NCBI GenBank assembly: GCA_945878385.1
Contig: CAMCTE010000064.1
Coordinates: 1 to 12,166 of the forward strand
Reading direction: 5' to 3'
DNA length: 12,166 nt
Origin: Azohydromonas lata NBRC 102462
GTDB taxonomy: Bacteria > Pseudomonadota > Gammaproteobacteria > Burkholderiales > Burkholderiaceae_C
The stretch's first letter is position 1. Each line of letters begins with the position of its first letter. The position numbers and the translations under genes were made by a program. Below are positions 6,968-12,166 of this stretch, piece after piece. The notes under the pieces were generated by a model. That model was not told the origin of the DNA, searched no databases, and was given only the letters and a program-made list of their open reading frames with translations.

Positions 6968-7420
6968 TCAGGCCACTGCCACGGCGGCCCGGGCTTTGCG
7001 CCGCTCCAGCACTTCAAACACCAGCATGCCCAGCACCATCGCGATCACGAAGACCACCGCCTTGTCCTGACCCGCACCCAGCGAGACAAGTGCCGGGCCT
7101 GGGCAGAAGCCGGCCAGCCCCCAGCCTGCGCCGAACATCAGGCTGCCCACCACCAAGCGCGTGTTGATGTCGTTGGAAGTGGGCAGGCGCATGGCCCCAC
7201 CCAGGAAGTTGGCGGTGCGCTTCTTGGCCATTGCGAAGGCCACAGCGCCCACGGCAATGGCGCCGCCCATCACCAGCGCCAGGGAGGGGTCCCAGGTGCC
7301 GAAGAGATCCAGAAAGCCGATGACCTTGCCCGGGTCGGTCATACCCGCGAGGATCAAACCAAAGCCGAACAGCAGGCCGATGAGGACTTCGGAGAGGCCG
7401 TGTTCAAGGATGCGTTTCAT
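6968..7420 (-). CDS. YeeE/YedE-like membrane protein, second half-unit (DUF6691 type)
   Basis: This 150-residue, highly hydrophobic protein begins near SEVLIGLLFGFGLILAGMTDP and has the family core GAGWGLAGFCPGPALVSLG with a single conserved-type cysteine, Cys106. Full-length YeeE/TsuA proteins, which take up thiosulfate, contain two such half-units in one chain; here the halves are separate genes, as in Pmp-type YeeE pairs. It probably pairs with the product of the gene upstream to form one pore for a reduced sulfur compound. A good ribosome site (AGGAG on the minus strand, about 7 nt before ATG) supports the start. It sits 129 bp after the partner gene and 46 bp before the SulP gene, all in one direction. 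The exact sulfur substrate is inferred. Confidence 0.87.
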   Translation of the reverse strand: MKRILEHGLSEVLIGLLFGFGLILAGMTDPGKVIGFLDLFGTWDPSLALVMGGAIAVGAVAFAMAKKRTANFLGGAMRLPTSNDINTRLVVGSLMFGAGWGLAGFCPGPALVSLGAGQDKAVVFVIAMVLGMLVFEVLERRKARAAVAVA

Positions 7421-7469
7421 GTCAGTGCTCCTGTGTCGATGCGAAGAGGGTCAAAGGGCGCGACCTGCC

Positions 7470-7493
7470 TGATGAGACCGCTGATGAGACCGC
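7470..7493. repeat. 12-bp tandem repeat between the two YeeE genes
   Basis: TGATGAGACCGC is repeated twice without a gap (7470-7481 and 7482-7493), followed by a partial third copy (TGA). It lies in the 129-bp spacer between the two YeeE half-genes, which otherwise holds a hairpin at 7507-7526 and the ribosome site of the downstream gene. Confidence 0.65.
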
Positions 7494-7506
7494 TGAGCCC
7501 GAACTG

Positions 7507-7526
7507 CCGGAGGCTCGAAAGCCCGG
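7507..7526 (-). other. Hairpin in the YeeE pair mRNA spacer
   Basis: On the minus strand CCGG-GCT pairs with AGC and a distal CCGG, with a two-base bulge and a TTCG loop, giving about seven base pairs. No T-run follows, so it is not a typical intrinsic terminator. It could stabilise the upstream mRNA end or set different levels of the two YeeE halves. Confidence 0.35.
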
Positions 7527-7549
7527 AAGCCCGTTTTCTGGAGGGGTCT

Positions 7550-7981
7550 TCAGGCCCAAGCGTGGCGAACCAGGTACACGGAAACAAACCCTGCGCCCAT
7601 GAAGCTCATGGTGGCCACCAGTGAGCGTGGCGACAGGCGCGACAAGCCGCACACCCCGTGCCCGCTGGTGCAGCCCGATGCATAACGGGTGCCGATGCCC
7701 ACCAGCAGGCCCGCCACCACCACCGTGCCCCAACCGGCATCGATGCGCACTTCCCAGGGGCCGCTCAGGCCGGCGTACAGCATCGGTGCGGCCAGCAGGC
7801 CCAGCACGAAGGCCACGCGCCAGGCCACATCGCCGGCCTTGGGGCTGAGCAGGCCGCCCAGGATGCCGCTGATGCCCAAGATGCGGCCGTTGACCAGGAT
7901 GAACAGCGCCGAGGCCAAGCCCAGCAAGATGCCACCGGCCAGGGAGGCCCAGGGCGTGAAGTGAAGCCAGTCGATCTGCAT
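7550..7981 (-). CDS. YeeE/YedE-like membrane protein, first half-unit
   Basis: This 143-residue hydrophobic protein starts with LHFTPWASLAGGILLGLASALFILVNGRILGISGI, a typical YeeE/YedE first repeat. It carries the family motif SGCTSGHGVCGLSRLSPRS with Cys104 and Cys111. In the thiosulfate transporter TsuA, cysteines in equivalent loops are thought to contact the sulfur substrate during transfer. The protein is only one half of such a transporter; the other half is the next gene. The two are probably translated from one mRNA and form a heteromer. AGAGG about 9 nt before the ATG is a fair ribosome site. The gene is divergent from the persulfide dioxygenase-like gene across a 90-bp AT-rich region, a layout that suggests common control by a sulfide- or persulfide-sensing repressor. 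No such regulator gene is in the window. Confidence 0.88.
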   Translation of the reverse strand: MQIDWLHFTPWASLAGGILLGLASALFILVNGRILGISGILGGLLSPKAGDVAWRVAFVLGLLAAPMLYAGLSGPWEVRIDAGWGTVVVAGLLVGIGTRYASGCTSGHGVCGLSRLSPRSLVATMSFMGAGFVSVYLVRHAWA

Positions 7982-8006
7982 GGTGGTGAACCTCTGTGCT
8001 TGCGGT

Positions 8007-8052
8007 TTGAAGTAAATCAGTTAACAATGATAAATGAATTTGTACAGTCTGT
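8007..8052. promoter_or_regulatory. AT-rich divergent promoter region of the YeeE pair and the dioxygenase gene
   Basis: The 90 bp between the two divergent genes (7982-8071) has a sharply AT-rich core. On the + strand TTAACA (8021-8026, 5 of 6 to the -35 consensus) and TACAGT (8043-8048, 4 of 6 to the -10 consensus) lie 16 bp apart. TTGAAG (8007-8012) with GATAAA (8029-8034) is an alternative. ACAG-T-CTGT (8044-8052) is a short dyad over the -10 box, and ATCA...TGAT (8016-8031) is another. No clear minus-strand promoter was found. Confidence 0.4.
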
Positions 8053-8071
8053 CGTGAGTTGGGAGAACCCG

Positions 8072-8980
8072 ATGAAACCCTTGGCCCCTGCGGAATCTGC
8101 GTCAACTGCGCGCGCTCAAGTGCAGGCGTTTTTCGACGCACCCACCTGGACGGTCACCTATGTGGTCTACGACCGTGAGGGCGGGCATGCCGCCATCATC
8201 GATTCGGTTCTGAACTACGACCACAAGGCGGGCCGCACTTCCACGCGCGGGGCCGACGAACTCATCGCCTTCATCAAGGCCAAGGGCTTGACGGTGCAGT
8301 GGATCTTGGAAACGCACGCCCATGCCGACCACCTCTCGGCCGCGCCTTACCTGCGCCAACAACTGGGCGGGCGCATTGGCATCGGTGCGGGTATCGATGG
8401 CGTGCAGAAGGTGTTCAAGGGCCTGTTCAACCTCGAGCCTGAATTTCGCACCGACGGGAGCCAGTTCGACCACCTGTTCCAAGACGACGAGGTCTTCCCC
8501 ATTGGCGGCCTGCAGGCGCGCGTGATGTCGGTCCCGGGCCACACCCCGGCTTGTGTGGCCTATGCCATCGGCGATGCAGTATTCGTGGGCGACACGCTGT
8601 TCATGCCCGATGTGGGCACCGCGCGCTGCGACTTTCCTGGCGGAAACGCTCACACGATGTACCGGTCGGTGCGCAAGCTGCTGGCCCTGCCTGCGCAAAC
8701 GCGCCTGTTCATGTGTCACGACTACCCGCCGCTGGTGGACGGCCGTCCGCGTGCGGTGGTGTGGGAAACCACGGTAGCCGATCAGCGCGAGCGCAACATC
8801 CATGTGCACGAGGGCGTCAGCGAGGACGCTTTCGTGAAGATGCGCACCGAGCGCGACGCCACGCTCGACATGCCGGTCCTGATCATGCCTTCTGTGCAGG
8901 TGAACATCCGCGCGGGTGAATTGCCGCCGGCAGAGGCCAACGGCGTGCGCTACATCAAGATTCCCCTCAATGCCGTTTGA
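8072..8980 (+). CDS. Persulfide dioxygenase-like metallo-beta-lactamase-fold protein (Blh/ETHE1 type)
   Basis: The product has 302 residues. Metal ligands seen are the THAHADH motif (His82, His84, Asp86, His87), His157 in PGHTP, Asp174 in VGDTLF, and His216 in CHDY. DVGTARCDFPGG (residues 180-191) is the ETHE1/Blh-type substrate loop, where the Arg-Cys-Asp region lies near the glutathione persulfide site. Enzymes of this kind oxidise glutathione persulfide (GSSH) with O2 to sulfite and glutathione in the cytoplasm. There is no rhodanese domain. ATG 8072 is chosen because GGGAG (8061-8065) stands 6 nt upstream; the longer open frame to the left lies antisense to the YeeE gene and is not coding. 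Pairing with YeeE half-genes is known from BigR- and PmpR-controlled loci. The sulfite made here would be expected to leave the cell or meet the Sox system. Confidence 0.92.
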   Translation: MKPLAPAESASTARAQVQAFFDAPTWTVTYVVYDREGGHAAIIDSVLNYDHKAGRTSTRGADELIAFIKAKGLTVQWILETHAHADHLSAAPYLRQQLGGRIGIGAGIDGVQKVFKGLFNLEPEFRTDGSQFDHLFQDDEVFPIGGLQARVMSVPGHTPACVAYAIGDAVFVGDTLFMPDVGTARCDFPGGNAHTMYRSVRKLLALPAQTRLFMCHDYPPLVDGRPRAVVWETTVADQRERNIHVHEGVSEDAFVKMRTERDATLDMPVLIMPSVQVNIRAGELPPAEANGVRYIKIPLNAV

Positions 8981-9037
8981 TGGGCGCGAAGCCGCCTGAC
9001 AAGCTGAGAATGGCTGCACCCCCGGGAAAGCCCTTAT

Positions 9038-9061
9038 ATCAGCCTAGGCTGATTGAATCAG
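9038..9061. promoter_or_regulatory. Overlapping palindromes upstream of soxC (candidate operator)
   Basis: ATCAGCCTAGGCTGAT (9038-9053) is a perfect 16-bp palindrome. It shares CTGAT with a second perfect dyad, CTGATT-G-AATCAG (9049-9061). Three alternating ATCAG/CTGAT half-sites therefore stand in a row, a pattern typical of repressor operators that load more than one dimer. The site lies 54-77 bp before the soxC start codon. The regulator is not known; ArsR-type SoxR/BigR-like proteins are candidates by context only. Confidence 0.55.
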
Positions 9062-9114
9062 AATTAGCAATAAATAAGCATAAAAGCATATACAAGATCA
9101 TCCGAGGAGAGAGC
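9053..9114 (+). promoter_or_regulatory. AT-rich leader and probable promoter of the sox operon
   Basis: After the palindromes the DNA is strongly AT-rich up to the ribosome site GAGGAGAG (9104-9111), which fixes the soxC start at GTG 9115. Possible -35 boxes are TTGAAT (9053-9058) and TTAGCA (9064-9069); possible -10 boxes are CATATA (9087-9092) and TATACA (9089-9094). AAGCATA occurs twice, 8 bp apart (9076-9082 and 9084-9090). No hexamer pair is convincing enough to name a single start point. Confidence 0.4.
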
Positions 9115-10557
9115 GTGATCCCCCCCTCTGTTTCGACTGTGGCCACTGATTCGCCCGCCCGGCCTGTTCCCGACGGGCCGTCCGGCTGGCCTGGGCGCCT
9201 GCTCAAGGCGCCTGAGAACTTCATCTCGCCCGAAGGCGTGCGCCAGGTGTTCAGCGAAGCCAAAGGTGGCCGGCGCAGTTTCATCCGTCAGGCCTTCGCC
9301 ACGGCGGCTGCAGCGGGTGTGGCCGCGGTCGGCGGCCGCGCGGTGGCTGCGCCCAACCCGGTGCCCCCGGAGGGCGGCGACCCCCATATCCTGAACCTGC
9401 CCGCTCACACCACGGGCCTGGGCCTGCCCGTGGTCACGGATGGTTACGGAAAGCCTTCAAAGTTTGAGCAGAACGTGCAGCGCCGGCAAAGCCCGGGTCT
9501 CACCCAAACCACCCAGGCCAGCGTGAGCTTTGCGCCCCTGCAAAGCCTGTTCGGCATCGTCACCCCCAGCGGTCTGCATTTCGAGCGCCACCACCAGGGT
9601 TGGTGGGACATCGACCCCTCCAAGCACCGCCTGATGCTCAACGGCTCTGATGCTTCGTTGATGAAGACCCCGAAGGTGTTCACCATGGACGAGGTCATGC
9701 GCATGCCCAGCGTCAGCCGCTTCCACTTCATCGAGTGTGGCGCCAACACCGGCATGGAGTGGGGCAATGTGGCCGTGCCCACGGTGCAGTACAGCCACGG
9801 CATGATTTCCTGCAGCGAATTCACCGGCGTTCCGCTCAAGCTGTTGCTGGACCAGTGCGGCGTGGACTACAAGCGCGCCCGCTATGTGCTGGCCGAAGGC
9901 GCCGACGGTTCTTCCATGACACGCACCGTGCCGATGGAGCTGATCGAAAGCGGCGAGGTGTTTGTGGCCTACGGCCAGAACGGCGAAATGCTGCGCCCGG
10001 AAAACGGCTACCCCTTGCGCCTGGTGGTGCCGGGTGTGCAGGGCGTGAGCTGGGTCAAGTACCTGCGCCGCATCGAGGTGGGCGACCAGCCCTATGGCAG
10101 CAAGGACGAAGCCATCCACTACATCGACCTCATGCCCAATGGCCTGCACCGCCAGTACAGCAGCACGCAGGAATGCAAGAGCGTCGTCACCACGCCCTCG
10201 GGTGGGCAGGTGCTGCTGGACAAGGGCTTCTACAACATCAGTGGCCTGGCCTGGTCGGGCCGCGGCAAGGTGACCAAGGTCGATGTGTCGGTGGACGGCG
10301 GGCGCAACTGGCGCGCCGCACGCCTGGAGGGCCCGGTAATGAGCAAGTGCCTGACCCGCTTCAACATCGACTGGGTATGGGACGGCAAGCCCGCCATCGT
10401 GCAAAGCCGCGCCACCGATGACACCGGCTATGTGCAGCCCAGTTACACCCAGTTGCGCGCAGTTCGTGGGCGCCGGTCGATCTATCACAACAACGCCATC
10501 CAAAGCTGGCTGGTGCAGGAAAGCGGGGAGGTTCGCAATGTTCAGCTCTCGGCTTGA
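9115..10557 (+). CDS. soxC: SoxC, molybdenum subunit of sulfane/sulfite dehydrogenase
   Basis: From GTG 9115 the product has 480 residues. The order is a family-typical N-terminal stretch (APENFISPEGVRQVFSEAKGG), a Tat signal with Arg53-Arg54 in GRRSFIRQ and cleavage near residue 78, the sulfite-oxidase molybdopterin fold with Cys208 in FIECGANTGMEWG as the molybdenum ligand, and a C-terminal Mo-co dimerisation domain beginning near GGQVLLDKGFYNISGLAW. SoxC with SoxD removes six electrons from the sulfane sulfur bound to SoxY in the periplasm. GAGGAGAG at 9104-9111 sets the start; the frame upstream to 8977 is AT-rich non-coding sequence. The twin-arginine signal fits export of a folded cofactor-bearing protein. 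soxD begins inside its last codons. Its presence marks a complete Sox system that oxidises thiosulfate fully rather than storing sulfur globules. Confidence 0.96.
   Translation: MIPPSVSTVATDSPARPVPDGPSGWPGRLLKAPENFISPEGVRQVFSEAKGGRRSFIRQAFATAAAAGVAAVGGRAVAAPNPVPPEGGDPHILNLPAHTTGLGLPVVTDGYGKPSKFEQNVQRRQSPGLTQTTQASVSFAPLQSLFGIVTPSGLHFERHHQGWWDIDPSKHRLMLNGSDASLMKTPKVFTMDEVMRMPSVSRFHFIECGANTGMEWGNVAVPTVQYSHGMISCSEFTGVPLKLLLDQCGVDYKRARYVLAEGADGSSMTRTVPMELIESGEVFVAYGQNGEMLRPENGYPLRLVVPGVQGVSWVKYLRRIEVGDQPYGSKDEAIHYIDLMPNGLHRQYSSTQECKSVVTTPSGGQVLLDKGFYNISGLAWSGRGKVTKVDVSVDGGRNWRAARLEGPVMSKCLTRFNIDWVWDGKPAIVQSRATDDTGYVQPSYTQLRAVRGRRSIYHNNAIQSWLVQESGEVRNVQLSA
10525..10531 (+). promoter_or_regulatory. 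Strong ribosome-binding site for soxD inside soxC
   Basis: GGGGAGG stands 6 nt before ATG 10538 and lies within the last codons of soxC. It decides the soxD start against the longer open frame beginning at 10418, and implies translational coupling through a 20-nt gene overlap. Confidence 0.75.
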
Positions 10558-11689
10558 TCGTCGGGCCGCCCGGCCTGCGGGCATGGCCCTGGCTCTCGTG
10601 TTGGCGCTTCACTGGGCCGCTCCTGCCCATGCACAGGTGCTGCCCGGCATTGGCCGCGCGGCCACGGTCAAGGAAGTGGCGGCCTGGGACATCGATGTGC
10701 GCCCAGACTTCAAGGGCCTGCCCAAGGGCGCCGGTTCGGTGGCTCAGGGCCAGGATGTGTGGGAAGCCAAGTGCGCCTCCTGCCACGGCGTCTTCGGCGA
10801 ATCCAACGAAGTGTTTGCGCCCCTGGTGGGCGGCACCACGGCCAAGGACATCGAAACCGGCCGCGTGGCGCGCCTTACCGACGAGAGCTTCCCGGGCCGC
10901 ACCACGCTGATGAAGGTGGCCACCGTTTCTACGCTGTGGGATTACATCAATCGGGCCATGCCCTGGAACGCGCCCAAGTCGCTGAAGGTGGATGAGGTCT
11001 ATGCCGTCACGGCCTTCCTGCTGAACCTGGGTGGCATCGTGCCCGACAACCACACCCTGTCGGACCAGAACATCAAGGATGTGCAGAACCGCATGCCCAA
11101 CCGCAAGGGCATGACGCTGGACCACGCCCTGTGGCCGGGCAAGGGCCTGAGTACGAACAAGGTGGATGTGAAGGCCGTGGCCTGCATGAATCATTGCGTC
11201 ACCGAAGCTTCGGTGGCCTCCATGCTGCCCGACCATGCGCGCAATGCCCACGGCAATCTGGCCGAGCAGAACCGCATGGTGGGGGCCCAGCATGGGGCTG
11301 ACACCTCACGGCCTGCCGGCGGCAAGCCCGATGCCCGTCTGCCGGCCGTGCCCGGCCGTGCCACCGCACAGGCGGCTGTCACCGCAACTGCAGCCGCAAC
11401 TGCAACCGCAGGCCCTCAAGCCGCGGCCGCGCCCGACATCAATGGCCTGCTGGCCCGGAACACCTGCACCGCCTGCCACGCGCTGGACCGCAAACTGGTA
11501 GGCCCCGGCTTCAAGGAAGTGGCCGACAAATACGCCGGCAAGGCCGATGCGGTGGCCTATCTGGCCCAGCGCATCAAGGGCGGCGGCGCCGGCGTGTGGG
11601 GGCAGATCCCGATGCCCGCACAAGGCATTAGCCCGCAGGATGCGCAAACGCTGGCGCAATGGCTGGCCACAGGCGCCAGGAAGCCCTGA
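10538..11689 (+). CDS. soxD: SoxD, diheme cytochrome c subunit of sulfane dehydrogenase
   Basis: From ATG 10538 the product has 383 residues: a Sec signal peptide (1-32, ending AHA), then a first cytochrome c domain with heme site CASCH (Cys79, Cys82, His83) and a likely Met ligand in INRAMPWNAP. A middle region contains ACMNHC (Cys216, Cys220). An Ala/Thr-rich linker follows, then a second cytochrome c domain with CTACH (Cys310, Cys313, His314) and a likely Met ligand in IPMPAQG. It takes electrons from the SoxC molybdenum centre and passes them to cytochrome c of the respiratory chain. The start overlaps soxC by 20 nt and has a strong ribosome site. The linker is coded by short DNA repeats (11382-11410), which may vary in length between strains. 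soxY follows 63 bp downstream. Confidence 0.96.
   Translation: MFSSRLDRRAARPAGMALALVLALHWAAPAHAQVLPGIGRAATVKEVAAWDIDVRPDFKGLPKGAGSVAQGQDVWEAKCASCHGVFGESNEVFAPLVGGTTAKDIETGRVARLTDESFPGRTTLMKVATVSTLWDYINRAMPWNAPKSLKVDEVYAVTAFLLNLGGIVPDNHTLSDQNIKDVQNRMPNRKGMTLDHALWPGKGLSTNKVDVKAVACMNHCVTEASVASMLPDHARNAHGNLAEQNRMVGAQHGADTSRPAGGKPDARLPAVPGRATAQAAVTATAAATATAGPQAAAAPDINGLLARNTCTACHALDRKLVGPGFKEVADKYAGKADAVAYLAQRIKGGGAGVWGQIPMPAQGISPQDAQTLAQWLATGARKP
11382..11410 (+). repeat. 12-bp coding repeat in the soxD linker
   Basis: CCGCAACTGCA occurs at 11382-11392 and 11394-11404, 12 bp apart, with a partial third copy (CCGCA) at 11406-11410. It codes for the TATAAATATAG part of the Ala/Thr linker between the two cytochrome domains. 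Unit length is a multiple of three, so copy changes would keep the frame. Confidence 0.6.
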
Positions 11690-11752
11690 AGCGGTAGAGT
11701 TCAACCCACGGCCCGCCCCTTGGCGCGGCACCCCTTACCTGAGGAGAAGACG

Positions 11753-12166
11753 ATGATGCAAACCCGACGCGAAATGCTGCAGCACGGCGCCGCCGTGGCC
11801 GGCATGCTGGCCGGCATGGGCCTGTTGCCCCAGGCGGCCATGGCCCAGGCCGGAGCCTGGAACAAGGCCGCTTTTGAGGCCAAGAACATGGCCGATCTGA
11901 TGAAGGCCCTGGGCACTTCGGCCCCCACCGAAAGCAAGGATGTGAGCCTGACCGGCCCGGACATCGCCGAAAACGGCGCCGTGGTGCCGGTGGGTTGCGC
12001 CACCACCTTGGCCAATGCCAAGAAGCTGATGATTCTGGTGGAGAAGAACCCCAATATGCTGTGCGCGATGTTTGATGTGACCGACGGCGTTGAGCCCAAC
12101 TTCACCACCCGCGTGAAGATGGGCCAGTCCTCCGATGTGTACGCCGTGGCCATCACCACCGACAAC
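11753..12166 (+). CDS. soxY: SoxY, sulfur-carrier subunit, 3' end missing
   Basis: 138 residues are visible before the window ends; the family usually has about 150, so only the last part is lost, including the C-terminal GGCGG swinging arm whose cysteine carries the sulfur intermediates. Seen: a Tat signal (TRREMLQHGAAVAGMLAG, cleavage near AMA, residue 31), then the SoxY core TGPDIAENGAVVPVG, ILVEKNPN, and TRVKMGQSSDVYAVA. GAGGAG at 11741-11746 lies 6 nt before ATG 11753; the next ATG, at 11756, is an equally possible start. SoxY works as a SoxYZ heterodimer, with soxZ expected just downstream. Oddity: Cys82 (VPVGCATTL) and Cys104 (MLCAMF) lie in the mature part, besides the expected arm cysteine. 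Confidence 0.95.
   Translation, partial: MMQTRREMLQHGAAVAGMLAGMGLLPQAAMAQAGAWNKAAFEAKNMADLMKALGTSAPTESKDVSLTGPDIAENGAVVPVGCATTLANAKKLMILVEKNPNMLCAMFDVTDGVEPNFTTRVKMGQSSDVYAVAITTDN

Noticed and set aside
5821..7167. 448-codon open frame on the + strand, antisense to the SulP gene
   Set aside because: Its product is rich in His, Gln, Arg and Gly with no domain pattern, as expected for the reverse frame of a GC-rich membrane protein gene. The minus-strand gene is clearly real.
7658..8071. N-terminal extension of the dioxygenase-like gene by 138 codons
   Set aside because: The stretch is mostly antisense to the YeeE gene and gives a Gln/His/Ala-rich peptide; a good ribosome site precedes ATG 8072.
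8977..9114. Longer soxC start at 8977
   Set aside because: The added codons run through AT-rich DNA and palindromes that look regulatory, and GAGGAGAG before GTG 9115 gives a much better start.
9457..10584. 375-codon open frame antisense to soxC
   Set aside because: Low-complexity His/Ala/Gln-rich translation with no recognisable motif; soxC on the other strand is certain.
10361..11293. 310-codon open frame antisense to soxD
   Set aside because: Same kind of His/Gly/Arg-rich shadow translation, opposite a certain cytochrome gene.

Overview
The window looks like chromosomal DNA of a high-GC betaproteobacterium. I infer Burkholderiales, most likely a Comamonadaceae-type lithotroph, from the strong G/C bias at third codon positions, the soxC-soxD-soxY gene order, and the family resemblance of the proteins. 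It holds twelve protein-coding genes, two of them cut by the window edges. I see no tRNA, rRNA, CRISPR array, insertion sequence or integrase.

Left part (1-4000, + strand). The 3' part of an amidohydrolase-family gene is followed by a gap with a 12-bp tandem repeat and a candidate promoter. Four closely spaced genes for exported proteins follow: a GlcG/HbpS-type (DUF336) protein, a membrane-anchored TlpA/ResA-type thioredoxin whose membrane part resembles the N-terminal half of Lgt, a PCu(A)C copper chaperone with its full Met/His motif, and a short DUF2796/ZrgA-like protein. Together they look like an envelope metal-handling and thiol-redox cluster.

Middle part (4015-7981, - strand). A solitary ferric-iron ABC transporter binding protein lies convergent to the first cluster, with a convincing Fur box upstream. 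Upstream of it, on the same strand, lie a SulP anion transporter with a STAS domain and two half-size YeeE/YedE proteins, probably co-transcribed in the order YeeE-A, YeeE-B, SulP. These look like transporters for sulfur compounds.

Right part (8072-12166, + strand). Divergent from the YeeE pair is a persulfide dioxygenase-like metallo-beta-lactamase-fold protein. After a 134-bp AT-rich gap with overlapping palindromes comes the start of a sox operon: soxC (molybdenum sulfane/sulfite dehydrogenase), soxD (diheme cytochrome c) and soxY (sulfur carrier, cut by the window end).

Read as a whole, 5170-12166 is a sulfur-oxidation locus: uptake of sulfur species by YeeE proteins, persulfide oxidation in the cytoplasm, periplasmic thiosulfate oxidation by Sox, and anion exchange by SulP. 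The TlpA and copper-chaperone genes could help mature periplasmic thiols or respiratory metal centres. No component is wholly new. The points most worth checking are the Lgt-like/TlpA fusion, the operator-like palindromes before soxC, the split YeeE pair, and the absence of a recognisable regulator within the window.
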